DNA of 64,000 nucleotides. It comes from Hirudo medicinalis. Lineage: Eukaryota; Annelida; Clitellata; Hirudinida; Hirudinidae. Below, in pieces: positions 1 through 14,506 of this stretch (its first letter is position 1; every line of letters starts with the position of its first letter). The translations under genes were made by a program, and so were the position numbers. The stretch is from contig MPNW01000036.1 in NCBI GenBank assembly GCA_011800805.1, forward strand, positions 118,329 through 182,328, written 5' to 3'. The notes below the pieces were generated by a model. That model was not told where the DNA came from. It worked only from the letters and a program-made list of their open reading frames with translations, and made no database searches.

Positions 1-3000
1 ACACCGGGAGATTAGATGGATTGTATAATGACTTCGTGCAAGTAATTATTTATGATCACTTGTGGACCACCCTCGGGAGCTCTGATTATGCGACTCTATT
101 AGAAATTCGTTTTCGTCCTTGTTATATTAGTACCTGATGGCATTTCAACCATCTTAAAAGTAGGTATGCTCATCAGCAGAGCTTGCCCGGCATAAATATA
201 GTCTTTAGTATAGTTGAACGTTCGGTTCACTGTTAAGCAACCATAAAGGCAATAAGGACGGATGGAGTGCATTTTGTGTTACAATTATTTATTTATCTTT
301 TGAATGCAAAAAATCCAAACATTGTATATGAGAATCTCGCTAATATTGTAAAAATTCAGTCGGAAAAACTGATAATTATTGAAAGGATCGAAAAGGCGTC
401 TGTGCGAGTAGTAGGTCTAAATGATATTCGGTATGAAGATGTACTGGTTCAGAGGAGTTAATAGGTCAAGGGAGAGAGTTTCAAGTCCGTGAATCTTACG
501 GCATGTTTTTGGAGCGATAAAGTTGATGGTGTCCGATAAAAAAATGGGGATGGAGGTGGTTCTTTCAAAGTAGAGAAGAGGCTTGGGTTAGGGCAGTGGC
601 GTAGCCAAGGGAGGAGGGGGAAATGCCACTTGGTTGGGTTTTAATGGACATGTATCTACTTCTGTGGGTTGTCTGCTGAAATAATCTGCAACAGAGTTAT
701 TCAACTCATCGCCAAAGCGACTTAATTTAGCGAGTTTCTAGTCATTCCACGTGAGATGTCTGCTTGGAAACCTATGCTAAAGTTACAGTGATCTACTTCT
801 ACCAAGATATTTTAGGATCGGGGTTGAATTACTTCCACAACATTTTCCAGATTTTCTTTAGATCAAAATAAAATGAAAGTTTTAAATTTTCAAGAACATG
901 TTGGATTTACTCGCATTCCACAACCGCGAATTATCATTTTCGTGGAATCCCACCCGAGGCTTCTGCATAATTCTTACTTCATTTGTGTCCGATTCGCCAT
1001 TCATTCAACTCCGTGATGTTATCTTTGAAGATCATCGAGTATTCCACTGCATGAGAATTATCTCCTCAGATTGTTTCGAATATCACGAATAGTCATTATA
1101 TTCGCAAAGCTTCGACTTGAAGTAAATATCGAATTACATTGCCTGCGCCATCATGAATTCAAAAGATTAATGAAAGGAACAAAGAAATGAATAGGACAAA
1201 TTAATTGTGACGGTTAACAAAACCGGTTTCCATATGAATCTCGGTACATGATCATGAAGACGTCCGTCCAACGGGGATGACAAAAGTCGGTAAATACGTA
1301 AACTTTTTCGAAATAAACAGAGAAATAGTTTAATGTTAACGAAAAACTATAACTATTAAAAGCGGAGTTAAAATTCAAAATTTGTCATTCGCAAACGAAC
1401 CAATTAACAGCACTCACTCCGAACGACTTGTACCATAGGACGATTTCGTCAGTGAATACGTTATTAAATTCCTCAAATTCCACTTCGCGGAGTACTTCGC
1501 TTTGCCTCAAACCAGTAATCACTCGTTTTACAGATTTAAATGTTTTTTTTGAAGTTGTGCGAATTTGTTGCAAACATTTCAAACAAAAACGCAGCAAACC
1601 TTTTTTTTTAAATTTTCTCATCAAATCACAAACTTGAAAATCTTCGTAAATTATGTTTGGCAATGAATATTGAGTTTTAAAGTCATAGTTTGTGATGTTA
1701 AACACTAAATTTATAGAAACTGGTCAAAAAAGTGTCGCATAAATTCTATCTTGTTCATCTTCTCTGGCCTTCTTTGGATATGAAGAGCTAATTTTTGGTG
1801 CAGTTTAATCAGCCCACCTACTAATCTGACGAATCTCAGAGTAGCTTTGAAGGTCATTCTCGTGAGTGAATCTTCTCCAATTGAATGTATGTGACACTGT
1901 CTACGATGCTGATTATAATGACATGATGATAATGGTCATGCCATTGATAATTTATATGATAATGGTGGTAATTTTTATTATTTTATGGCCATGCTAAAGG
2001 CGGCAGCAATTATGTCCTTTTGCGCGAAATTAACACATGTAGTTACGCAGTCATGCTCTCGGCAAGTTTTATGAGCTGATTTTGGCATTTTGGCTCCGTA
2101 AACAGTAAAATTTAAAAATTTATGATATATTCTGCACATATCATTTTTGTAAACAACCTGGACGTGCAGACAAACGGATGAATAGCTGGTGACTTGGAAA
2201 GTATTTAACCATAAAACTTGCACGCTATTCTTCAGTAGTATATAAATCATAATGAATATTCAACTTTTAATAGGAAATATTAATTAAGCAACGTTGATTG
2301 TTCGCTGGTGTTGAGCTGATAATGCTGATCATTGACATCTCCATGATAACGATGATGCTAACAAGACTTTATTACACACTGCTTCAGATTCATACAGGTG
2401 ATTACAAAACGGTAAAAGAACCTTAAGACACTAATAGTCCTACATCACATTTACATCTACCTAGATATCTATCTAACTATCTTTGAGCGTCTGGCTACGA
2501 TATCCGTCGGTACCATTCAACGAACCTTTTCAAGGCTTTGTTAGGACACCCAGAATTCACTTTTCTTTTTATTTGTTGAGACATTTACCTGGCTTTGTCC
2601 CACTCACCTGCATTATATCGCTTGGTCATTGCTGAAATAGAAATTTTAATAAATAAGGTGTTAAATTCAATTAAGGTTTTTCGTTTGCTAGTTTCAGCAT
2701 CTTTGTTATCATCACCATTGTTGGCATCATTATTTTGTTGTTGATGACACGAGTAGCCATAGCTGTTTCCCTTTCTAAATGTCGTCGTCAACGCAACTTC
2801 AGGTGGGAAGCAGGAGTTTATGAATATTAATCAGATAGCTAGCATGTGATTGACCGTAGGTGTCCCATCGACGCTGCGTTTTTATTTGCATATTTTCGCT
2901 TTAAATTTAGATTTTAAGTTTGATGTAACCTCGACTAAATAAATTTTTGAATAAACTTTATCTTGAAAACAAATTGTAGTCATTTGTTAAGAATTCTTTA

Positions 3001-3538
3001 CACAAATATTTATGAACATGCATTCACACATGCATGAAAAACTCATAAAACATGTACGAATGCATGCACACGCAAGTACTCACTGTTAAAAGGCGCTTTG
3101 TAGAACATAAAAGTCCCAAGTACTAACTCCTTGCCTGCTGTAGACATAAGTTTGGATATGCTTTTGAGGTACGTGGTTTAACTGAGGACAATAAAAATTA
3201 ATTATTAATACTTATTAAAAATTGAAATGTTTATTAATAAATTAATTATTGGTAAAATTAATTTTTACTAAAGTAATTATGACAAGAAATAATGGCTATT
3301 TTTTAAATTGTCGTTTTTGCACCCGCTTTTGTCAAACGTTTACTCGTTCGTTTTCAGATTCTAGATCAGGATTGGTAGTAAAATTTCCTTTTTTCCGTTT
3401 GTGGACGTTCGAAAATATTTCTCCCCAGTTTTTTTCGGATTAAATGCACCTCAGTTTCATACATTTAGAAAAGTAGTGAACAAAAAGTAGAACAAATCAA
3501 AAAGGAAAGTTACTTGTTGCGAATTTAAGGACTTCAAG
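1..3538. other. Intergenic or distal non-coding stretch, no convincing gene
   Basis: The region is AT-rich with stop codons in all frames. The longest open frames are 106 codons on the minus strand (1385-1705), 90 codons on the minus strand (1978-2250) and 64 codons on the plus strand (267-461 and 898-1092). None shows a domain I recognise, and none is flanked by splice sites that would join it into a longer frame. I cannot exclude that one is an exon of a gene extending left of the window. Positions 2690-2790 contain short GAT/TTG-type simple repeats. Confidence 0.5.
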
Positions 3539-6500
3539 ATGAAAAGTCAAAAAGCCAAATACGTGGTAAGATTATTTTTTAAGAAATTCTATCCGATTGT
3601 CGTGCTGGAGAGGAGTTTATAGTACGTGTCTATCTGCATATTCAGTGATCTCCATTAAAGACGCAAGCAAATATCAGTTAAATTGCACTCGAAAATATCC
3701 AGCGATACCGAACAATCGAATTTATCCACTTATGGATTCATTCAGACAGGCTAAATAATATTGGACCATACTGAACGATATAACAATTAATGGCTCCCGA
3801 AACCAGAATCCAACCGTTTCTTAATCTCGGGTATTTTAATTCAATTTTCGATAGAACGAACCTGCGTATGTCTTCAACGTGTTTCCGGTTTCCTTGGAAA
3901 CGGACGCTAGATGCAAGTTTAAGGATTATTATATTTATATGAATGTTTGTTATATACACTATTTCGGCTTCTCAGTCTCATCGACATCACCATCTTTGAT
4001 TCCCTTTAAATTGGCAAACTCAAAATTTTATTTATTTGAACGAAGTTGGTCGGCCATTTTTAGTTCATCCACCAATTCATTCAGTTCTTCATTCTCTCAC
4101 TCAGCCTGTTTGTACATTTGGTTTTAATTGGGTCACTCTTCTCAAATTCCAGAGATGTTGAATGTACATGAATGTGACTACAACCACCAGTCACTACTGC
4201 CACCATCTACATAATAGTAACACGGATCAAAAACCTAAGAACCTAAGCTCAACATCCCACTGGCTAGCCCAAGGGAGTACCTGCAAACTGTACAGATATA
4301 ATAATGGGGTAGATTGCGCAATCAAATTCGGAAAGATACCCCATGCCAAATGCCAAATGCAAATGAGAAGCCATTTCATTATGGGGAGTAAACAAATTAT
4401 GAATTCTCTCAAAACCGCCAATTAGCATAACAATATTAATAATTATAACCTTAATAGCAACAATCCTATCGGCCTTTTGAAGTTCCGAAGACTTGGTCAG
4501 CCACGTTTCCTGACACGGCGACATTCTTTCTTACTCAAACTTTATTTAAAAAATCTAACAAATGCATTGATTAAGGAAAAATGGCTAAACATTTCATACT
4601 TTTTGTATACTTTTTATACTTTTATTCAGCTCAATGCGATTCTTAATCATATTTATCGAAACTTCTAACAATAATTTAATAGAGTGAATCTTAATAAAGC
4701 GAACATCAATTGTTATAAAAATTTAATTCTTGTTGAAAAGCTCAAGTGCAAGCAAATTGTTAGCCTTGAAAGATTTACAGATTTTCTAGATTTAGTCACA
4801 TTTGCGGTTGCTCCAAATTCCAAGCAGAACTATTGAAAAATATTCGTTCTAATGCTTATATAATAATTACATCATTATTTAATAATGTTATTAGTTTTAT
4901 GATTATAATTATAAAACACATTATAAACAAATCCCACAAGATCCGACTCCATGTCCAATATTCCCTTCAGCAAATAATCACGCAAGTAATCGTTATGCAA
5001 TAACTGGCATCAGGTATATTGCATGAGAGTGGTATTTCCAGGTAATACCACCCATTTGTTAACTGAATAAATCCAATTATAAATTCGACTTATATTGAGA
5101 CACGTCGTTTATTACAATATCTTGACAAAAAAAACTAACATGTAATGTTAGTTAAACAGTAATAGTTAAATCGGCATAATCAGTTATTCTGATTTTAAAA
5201 TCATGAAATTAACTACCTTTAAGCTACTGGAGAAATAATTTCATTAGGCCATTCGAAATATTGATAAATTACCTACCACGATTTTTAATGACTACAGTTG
5301 ATGGAATGGACAAGAGACGACGAGAAATTGATGGCAGCGGTTGAGAGGAACCAACAAGATAAAGTCCATAATCTTGTCGTCAAGAAAAAAGTGGACCCAA
5401 CGAAAATCGAACCGAACAAAGGGCTTTCGTCGTAAGTCATATTTGTCTGTAAACAATAATAAAGAACAGCTTTGAGATGCTAATTATCGTCTTAATAAAT
5501 GTGCTAAGCACTAGTTCGGTTGCTATAGTAACTATTAATCTATTATGATTACCATCAAACTTTCTTATGGTTCATTAGCAAATCTAGGCGACATTTGTAT
5601 CGAGTTGAAAGATAGGAATGTTTGAATTTAATTAAACAATAATGCAATTTTAAAATATAAATTAGCTGCTGGATCTGAATGTAAATTTAATTTTATAAAA
5701 ATTACAGCCTGCTTTTTACTCATACTTTTATTTTTTCCAAAAACTCTGGCGATGAGATTTAACCAGTTTAACCCATTTAAAGCTGCTTCGTTAGTGACTT
5801 GATGAGCCATTTGTTGTTCTGTGACAAACCGAATGTGACCTCACACGTGAATATATTCACGAGGCCTTATTATAGGACTTGTTTGATAAATAAATCAATA
5901 AATAAATTATTTAATTAATAACTGATTTAAGCAAATGTTTCAAATATTACATTCTCATTGAATATCCAGCCTCCATCTCGCCGTAGATAAAGGCAACGCA
6001 TCCATAGTCGACATTTTCCTTTCTCAGGGTCTCGGCTCAAGAATCGACACCAAAGATTTGGGAGGTAAGCTCATATCACCTGTTGTTATGGCTGAAGACA
6101 TAATGGAGAAATAACCAAAACTTAAATATCGTCAAGGTTATACGGCGACCCACCATGCTGCCAAAAGTGGACAATTTCCCATCCTACAAAAACTACTTCA
6201 GGTAACTTAAAGCAACGAAATTATGTTTAAGGGATAAATATTCAGCAATTTATTTTTGAAGTTGACTTTTAATTTTAAATCATTGCTTCATTCGTATTTA
6301 TTATAAAAAATGTTACTAAAGTCGGGAATACTTCAAAAATATATAAAACATAGTAAAATTCAAAGCTTCTCCTGCATAAGGCGATGCAAAATAGGCTCAT
6401 AGTTGATGAACAAACATGATTTCATTTGAGTGCTATTTTTTATATTATTTGGTCTAAATCATCTCGTTAGGCAGCGGTTGTCAATCTACTGACATATCCA

Positions 6501-9500
6501 GTCTTCTAATCGGAATTAATTTATAGGAAATAAATTGTATGCAAATCGTCTAGCATACTTTATTAAAACTGGGCAATTTGATAAATCTTGCTTTGTTCAC
6601 CCTATTTACAGAAAATGACTCCATAAAAAAACATCATTTCACTATCTCACTTAGGAATTGACTATTAATTAAGCAGCCAACATTCGATGCTTCTTTCAGC
6701 AAAAACCAAACCTCAGCGTGTTTGATCGTCAAATGAAATCGTCTCTTCACCATGCCTGTGAGGGAGGCAACATCGGATGTGTTCAACTTCTCCTGGCTGA
6801 AAACATATCCGTCCACTCCAAGGACAGGGTGAGGGATAATTAAATTCAATTCATTTCTAATAAAAGAGGAATAATTCCATTTTATTATTTCGCAGGATGG
6901 TAAAACCTCACTCTGCCATGCGGCTGAAAAGGGCCAAGCATCAATCTGCCGACTGCTTATTGAAAACGGAAGTGACGTAAATGAGGCTGATCGCGAAGGC
7001 CGTACACCCCTTTTATGGGCAGCCATTAAAAACCACCCAACAGTATGCAGCTATCTCTTGCAGAAAGGTGCTAACTTGGATGCTACAGATAGCAGAGGTG
7101 ACAGGAATTTTTAGTGACTTCCTATGATTTTGACATTAATGATTTGTGATTGTTGATGAGTTTTTTTTATTACTATTACTATTAATATTATTTGTAATAT
7201 TTTAAATATTATTATTATTATTATTATTATTGAGATTTATCTGAATATTGAAGTGTAATTATTATGAATAACAATACTGAGGGACTCAGCTCTCAACAGC
7301 ATTTTAACAAGCACTTTATCTTAACTCTCAAGTAGCAAACTACGACTGCAAATGTCAAACATTTGGGGCTACGATAAAATGTTGTGTGCACACATTGGCA
7401 TATTTAAACAAAATCTATAATCGGTTTTATAACTATTTTCATTTAATACTAATCATTACACCAACAATTTTAATAGAAGTTATTAATCCATCGAAATTTG
7501 TCAAAAATTTGACCAAAAGGACATACAGCCACGTGGTACGCCAGAGGAAATAAAGACATTGAGTTGTTGAAAATCTTGCACCAGGCCGAAACAGGTTTGT
7601 GACATTTGATCATTTATGGTAAAATGTTTATGGTGCAGTCTCGCTGGTACTAATTGTGTCAGTAAATCAAAATTCTTGAAGATGAAGAGGAAATGATTTT
7701 CCTATGAATTTTTCACAATTTGCCATTCTCCCTTTGAATTATCAGTCCACTTATGAATGGACAATTTCGCAAGCAGCAAAGTATCGGTTAGAAGTAGCTT
7801 AAAATGCTAAGAAAGACTTTTGAAAAAAGTACTATTAACAATATTATTAGAGTCTTATAACAGGTCATCTGTTAAAAATTCTTTTAATTAATTGTTCTAA
7901 GTAAATATCATGCTATTCGTAAATTTCATTTTCAGCCTTCGATAATGAAAAAGGTGCCAAAAGAAAGAGTTTAGACAAAGAATCACTGGTGAGTAATTGT
8001 GTTTGTGAATTTAGAAAGTCATTTGATGCTTGGCCAATTATGTCATGCAATTTAAGTAGCTTAACAAGCTACGTCGCGAAAACTCGAAAATGCAAACACT
8101 GAGTGGGCACAGGAATTCACTTTTATATTATTACATGATATGATGCATAGTAAATGCATAGTTTAGTATAACTTAGCAGGATCATCCTTACGAACCGATC
8201 GGCACGGAGCTAGGAAGAATCGAAGATGATCCTTCACAAGAAGATACAGCTATGACAGGTCCATCTACCGCAGAACATCCGAAAGAGACAGCCCCTGTTG
8301 CGCCACCTCCTCGACCTCAGCGTCTCCCTCCTTTTACTGGAAAAAGTACCAGCTTGCTGGAATTAGGTAATGAAGAAGGAAGTACCATTGGTGAAAAACT
8401 TGGATTTAAGAGCGACATGCTGGCTGCAAAAGTGGAAGAAGATGTTGTGGACGCTGGCAAAAAGAAAAAGGCGTCAGCTAGATACAGCTTGAGTACTGAA
8501 TTGACCTCGAATGTTCTAAAAGATGTCGATGAAAACGACAAGAAGGAAGAGAACGGTGGGTGACTCATTTTACTCTCCTTTTCATCCACCTTGATCATTA
8601 GTAAATCATTTCAAAAGATAGCAACTGGAATATTTACATTTAGCGAGGGAGACCATTTATCGCATAAAATGTGATTCATCCATCTTCAGCTAAGTAAACA
8701 GGTTGCTTCGAACGTTGAGCAATTTCTACTTCCACCGAGTGGAACGATCGAATAAAGAAATATATTACCACATACACAAAAGATATATATATATATAGTA
8801 GCTTTGGCTTAAAAATTAAATGTTTCAAGAAAGTCATTAATTGAAAATTTAGACGTGAGACTATTCTTACATTTTAAACGGAAAGATAGAGAGATCTTGT
8901 TCAACGAATTGCTTTAATATGATTCAGGTAAGCTCGACATTGGAGGCTTGAATTTCGGCTCATTCAGAGAAATGCTCGATGATGCTTTTCGAAAGAACAA
9001 CCTTCTGGAAGAGAAGGACTGGAATGAAGTTGAAGTAATGGAGGATGTCAAGAGTGTGGTGGGTTTAATGATTGTTTTGGTGCACTTTTTGTCAATTATA
9101 AAAATGTTATAATCATGTGATTAAATAGCAACAATTAACAAATGACTAACAACAACAAGATCTTAAATGTTTCACATTAATTTGTTTAAGGACTTATCGC
9201 ATGCCGAAGAACAGTCGGGAGAACTTAACAATGCTGTTAAGGCTATCCATGATTCCGAGAGAAAGCATGACATTGATCTTCCAAGCGTCACTGCTGATCT
9301 CATTAAAGACTCTGGCACTGGTAAGAAAGGTTCCTATACTCCCATGACTCCCGTTTCCGAAGCTTCGACTTCCATCACTGCCATTGCTGAGCTGAACGAA
9401 AAGGACATTTCGTTGCCTCGTTTCGATCTGAACGAGGATCCTCAAATCACCAAAGAAACAGAATTTGAGTATATTTCGAGAGAGTCAGCTTTGAATAATT

Positions 9501-12500
9501 CACTGGAGAAACAAAGAAATATTCCTTCTGTCCAAGAAAATGGCGAATCAAACACCGTTTATGCCGGCATCTTGGGAAACAACTCAGAGGATAAATTGCT
9601 CGGGGAACATATCAAATTATTGGAGGAAGTAATTCACTTGCTTTCTAGCACATTTAAGTTTTAATTATATCCCACATTGAATTGTCATGCATCCTTTTGC
9701 TCTTTCTTCTGATTTATAGCACGTCGTAATTTTAAAACATGTTTCGTTTACTTTAGTATTTTAATTATAAATGTTCTATTATTTTTTCTATTTACGTGGA
9801 ATTTTAAAATTTATTCTACTATTTCTTGTCAGCTGAAGATGGCACTGGAAAAGAGGAACGAGATGGAACTGGAAAAAATAGAACTCTTGGAAAGGATAAA
9901 ACTAACTTCGAGAAGTCAAGAATGGGTAATGAAGGAGTTGGCTGAGGTGAAAAACACAATAGAAGACATCATTGACAGTCTCGCAGAAGGAAAATCGTCA
10001 GCAGCAGATGTTAAAAAGTTGCAAATGGATCTGGAAAAAATCAACAGTCAGTTGGATTCTCTTCTCAGGCTTGAACTTGAAGAAGTAGACGATGTCCTTA
10101 TCTACTCTCAGGCCCCAAATCCGGACAACCTTGAACTTACCTCGAAGGTCACTCGCCTGGAAAAGGAAAAACAGGATTTAGCCTTGAAGCTAAAAGAGAT
10201 TCTGTCTGAAAACAATCAACTTCACGATCAGGTAGTTGATATTGAGAAACTCATGTCGAAAGCCAAGGAAATGAAAGAAGAGAACGAGGGTCTCATTTCA
10301 GATTGCATGGAATTTGTCGAGATATCCGGTAAGGACTCTGCAGAGGTAGAAGATCTAATGAGGCTCTTTAAGGAAACCATAGAGGAAAACGATGCTCTCA
10401 AACTTGAAAACGAAGACCTTGGTACCAGGTTGAACAACATGACAATCATCGCTGGAATCGGAGATTTAGATGAACTCAAAAGAGAAAACGTGAGGCTCAT
10501 GTTCGAGAGAATGCAGTTGGAAGAAGCCGTGGAGAAGCAGTCAAAGGCGCTCCTGGAAATGTCAGAAAAGCTGAGGGCCCGCGATGAAACTTCAAAGAAT
10601 CCAAATGTCGAAATGTTCCATGAAGAAGTGATTCAAATCTCTTCGGGAGCCATCTCACGGGAGAGCGAAGATGCGGATTACAGACTGATGTATGAAGAAC
10701 TCAAAAAAGAATCGATCGAAGTTTTGGATGAACTTCGGGCAAAAGAGGATCTGGTGACTGAATATAATAGAGTCGTCGAAGAAAACGAAGAATTTAAGAA
10801 ACAGAACGCGATTCTGAAAAATACTTTGGATAAAAAAAGCAACGAAGTGAAACAGCTGAATGATCAAGTCAAGGACTTGGGTGAACAACTAGAAGAAGCT
10901 TTTACTGAGTTTAAAAGAGCAATAAATGTTATGCAAAGCGAAAATGCGGAAGAATACAACAAACTTAAAGCTGAAAACAAGGAACTTCGACTTGTTATTC
11001 AGGAGTTGAACGAGGCGTTAGAGGAAAAAGATACCCTCATCAGCAAGAACATGGAGAAACAACTGGCTTCAGAATTGAAAAATTCTGAGCATCAAGATGA
11101 AGGATCACAGACTGATTTGGAAGTGAACGGAGATTCTAAAAATTCCACCATTGAAAAGAGAACCCGCTCGCCTATCTACGAAGACTTAAAAAACGCCATG
11201 TTGGAATCTAAGGCCCTGCTCCAGGAAAATAACAAATTGAAGAAAGTGTTGGTCGAGTTCGAAAATGAAAAGTCAAAAATAGTGATCGACCAAGATTCTG
11301 AACTGAAACGGGAAAACGAAAAACTTAAGGACGCAAACGACAAGCTGCAATTCGAAGTAACAAGTCTCAAAAGAACTATTAGTGAACAGGGGGCATATTT
11401 GGCTTACTTGACGCCAAGTACTAATGACATTGAAAGGGTAATCTTTCCAACAGAGGCAGAGAGCGAAAAGTTCATGGTCAAAAATAGCGAATTCTCTGAT
11501 GCGTTCGCCAAGGAGGCGTCAGAAAACCGAGAGGTAAGAAATCAAAGGGTAGAAATTGAAAAGTTGACCTCAGAAGTAATTATTCTCAGGTCTCAGGTGG
11601 AATGTTTGGAAAAGATGAAAGAAGAGTTGTTAAAAAGTAACGAGAAAGAAGGTAATGCACTGAATGCAAAACTTCAATCTCTGGAAAAATTATATTCAGA
11701 TTTGAGCAAGAAATCTGCCGAGAAAGACGACAAGGTTTTAGAACTTAACGTAACTCTGAAGGACCAACAGAATGAACTTATGGCGGCTAGAAGACTTGAA
11801 AATGAATGTGATAGATTGATTAAAGATTATCGAGATATATCCGGGGTTCTAAAGCTTGACGACATCTCGAACTCTGACAGGAAAGTTCTTCTTGCAGAAA
11901 TGAGACAGTGGCTCAGAAATTTGCAGAGCCAATCCGCCGACCAAGACAATTTGAAGCTAGAAAATAAGAAACTTCTTGAAGAAACTGAAAAACTGAAAGC
12001 CGAACTGAAAAAACTTTATGTTGCAAATGAGGACTTATCAAGACAGAAAGACTTCCACGAGAAGGACAATGAAACCAAATTGGAAGCCATTCAAGAAAGA
12101 CTTGCAAACGAGTCTAAAGAAGTTGTAAAACTGAAATCAGCCCTTGCCGAACTTAATGAGGAAGAGATGGCTTTGAGGGAACAGCTTGAGAAATTAAAGG
12201 ATCAGTTAACCGCAAAAGATGAAGAGAAGGAAAATATAGAAAGGGAAACTATATTACAAACACAATCCAATTTTTCGAAAGAGTATGAAGATCAACTTTT
12301 GAATCAAATTGAAAACCTCACGGCGCAGATCTTAGATCTGAAGGAACAAGTTAAGAACAAGACCGAAGAAATAGAGAACCTCAGAAGTGAGATGCTTAAG
12401 CAAACTGAAGATTTAAAGGTGAATCTCGAATTTTACCAGAACAAAGCTGCAGATGATGAGAAAGCGGTGGACGATAAATATCGAAAATTGAAAGAAAAGT

Positions 12501-14506
12501 ACTACAATTTGTTGACAGAAAAAGAAAGTACGGAGAAAAATCACAACTTAGGTATTGCAGAACTCAAATCAAAACTGGATCTGTCAATGCAAGATTCGCG
12601 TGATCTCAGCAAGACTAAAGATGCTTATGTGGATCTTAATGATAAGTATGCCAGAGTAGAAAAAGACTTGGAGAAATTGCAGCTAAATTTAAATATTGTG
12701 ACGGCACAACACGACAAAGCGGTTGAGACAATTGTTTGCCTTGAAAAATATTGCAAAGAGTTGGAAGAACTGAATGGTCATTTGAAAGAAAAGAGCGCGG
12801 CCTCTGCAAATTCCGATAATAATATCGTCTCAGAATTGAGGGAGGTCAACTTTGGCCTTTTAGATAAGATGAATACCTTGGAACAAGAGAAGCAAAAGTT
12901 GATCATAGAAAAAGAACAAACTCAACTTTTACTCGAAATGGAGAAGTTGAGAAATCTATCAGTTCCAGGAGAACATGAAAGTCCTCTCAAATCACCTCAG
13001 AACGGCTTTAGTGTGTTATCGAAGACCAACAGACATTCATCAATTTCTGTGCCTCACACACAAAGCTTAATATCGGTGTCTCCCGTTTCGAAACCTCAAC
13101 ATTTGGCAGATTTCGACGACTTTGGCTCTTCGATCCGCGATGGCTTCGGGAGTCCAGAAAACCAAGATATAAACATAAGACTTATAGAAGAGAATCAAAT
13201 CCTTAGAAATACTTTAGACAAAATTGAATATGGTTTCTGCCAGCCAATGAGACTGAAAAGCGAGGCCACCCAGACTCAAGCAGATTCAAACAAAAGCAAA
13301 ATGACGAATGATGAATCAGACTATTCTGTTACCCTGCCTCTTGCTCTGGTGGCCGAAAACAGAAGACTCTTCTTGGACTTAGGCAATCTTCACAGCAGTC
13401 TTCGGCGTCGTAGTTCGTTCATCGTCCACAGCAACGGCTTGTCCTCACGACATTCTTCTAAACCAATGGAACAACTGAGACAAGACTTCGAGAGAACAGA
13501 GAGAGCATTCTTAGACGAAGTTGCCTCCAAAAGCCTCGAACACCTTTCGGTGTTGATAAGTCTCGAGGAGGAAGTCGACCGGTTGTGGAAGAACAAAGCC
13601 ACGCGACATAACGGACTCGTTAATGGTTCATCTAGTCCACAGGAATCTTCTCTTATGACAAAATTGAAAATGCACAATGCTTCTCTTAGGTATCTGAAAG
13701 ATCTGTTGCAGTCTGTTGTTGAAAACGAGAAGCTTTATGATGTAGCCTTGTCTGAGCTCTCCTCTCACTGTCCATTGCTACCAGGGGTCAACGCTTCACT
13801 ACACTCCGGCACCATTCCCATTTCCTCTCCCATTCAGCTAATGCCCAACAGCGAAGAATCATCCAAGTTACTCATGCAATTGCAAACACAATTAATGGTT
13901 GGTTTGTGCTACCTATATAAATTATTGTTTAAGACATTTAACATAATTAGAACTGGGAGGTTGCATAGTTAATGATATTGATATTGAGTAAGATTGTAAT
14001 TTTGGTGGCATATGTTCTAACGGTACTTTAAGTCCACTTCGAAACTGGAGATAGCTTTCCTTGAAGAAAAACATTTTTAAAGCGGTGTGAAATCTCAGTT
14101 TCATTGGTTGCGAACATGCGCTTAACACTGACGTTGTGATTTCTATATTTCATTCTTTCTCAGGAAAATGAGAGAAAGTACAAGGAGATAATACAGAAAT
14201 ACAGAAGACACTTAATATGCGCTGTTCAGGTGAGATGCACATAATTTGCATAACGATGCGATTGAAATGCCTGTTTTGTGAGTGAATTTAGAGCACATTG
14301 GATAATGCTGAAATTAAAGAATATTTTTAGGAAGAATGTGTGATTATTGACGCTTCAATTCTTTTACACATTTTGAATAATTGAGATGTTTCTTAAGTAA
14401 CGTAGTGATCATTTCATCATATAAGGGACAAATGGATCCAGAAGTAAAGGAATCTTTATTGAACTTCATCGAATCGAAGAAGAATGAATCAAGGAAAGGA
14501 AATTAG
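3539..14506 (+). CDS. RAI14/UACA-like: Ankyrin-repeat and giant coiled-coil protein, RAI14 (ankycorbin)/UACA homologue
   Basis: Fourteen exons join in one frame: 3539-3565, 5298-5431, 5970-6064, 6137-6201, 6700-6828, 6896-7097, 7529-7594, 7936-7988, 8180-8555, 8928-9058, 9191-9628, 9833-13897, 14164-14229, 14426-14506. They give about 1975 residues. The 9-codon first exon reads MKSQKAKYV, like the MKSLKAKF start of ankycorbin, and is followed by EWTRDDEKLMAAVE, an ankyrin cap also seen in that family. About six ankyrin repeats lie at residues 50-240, then a proline- and acid-rich linker to about 570, then coiled coil to about 1927, nearly all in one 4-kb exon. The last residues (YRRHLICAVQGQMDPEV) match the conserved RAI14/UACA C-terminal tail, which fixes both ends. 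Vertebrate relatives are about 980-1420 residues, so this rod is longer. Known members bind F-actin or regulate apoptosis; a cytoskeletal scaffold role here is inferred. Confidence 0.88.
7207..7231 (+). repeat. ATT microsatellite in RAI14/UACA-like intron 6
   Basis: About eight ATT units. Confidence 0.8.

Noticed and set aside
1385..1705. 106-codon minus-strand frame as a gene
   Set aside because: No recognised domain, no matching splice partners within reach, and AT-rich composition; left as unsupported.
4162..4668. Overlapping short frames on both strands in the first intron of the RAI14/UACA-like gene
   Set aside because: They overlap each other in several frames, lack domains, and lie between two exons that join in phase without them.
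10228..10500. Serine/phenylalanine-rich minus-strand frames opposite the coiled-coil exon (also at 10655, 11176, 11913, 13390)
   Set aside because: These are antisense shadows of the Glu/Lys-rich coiled-coil coding sequence.
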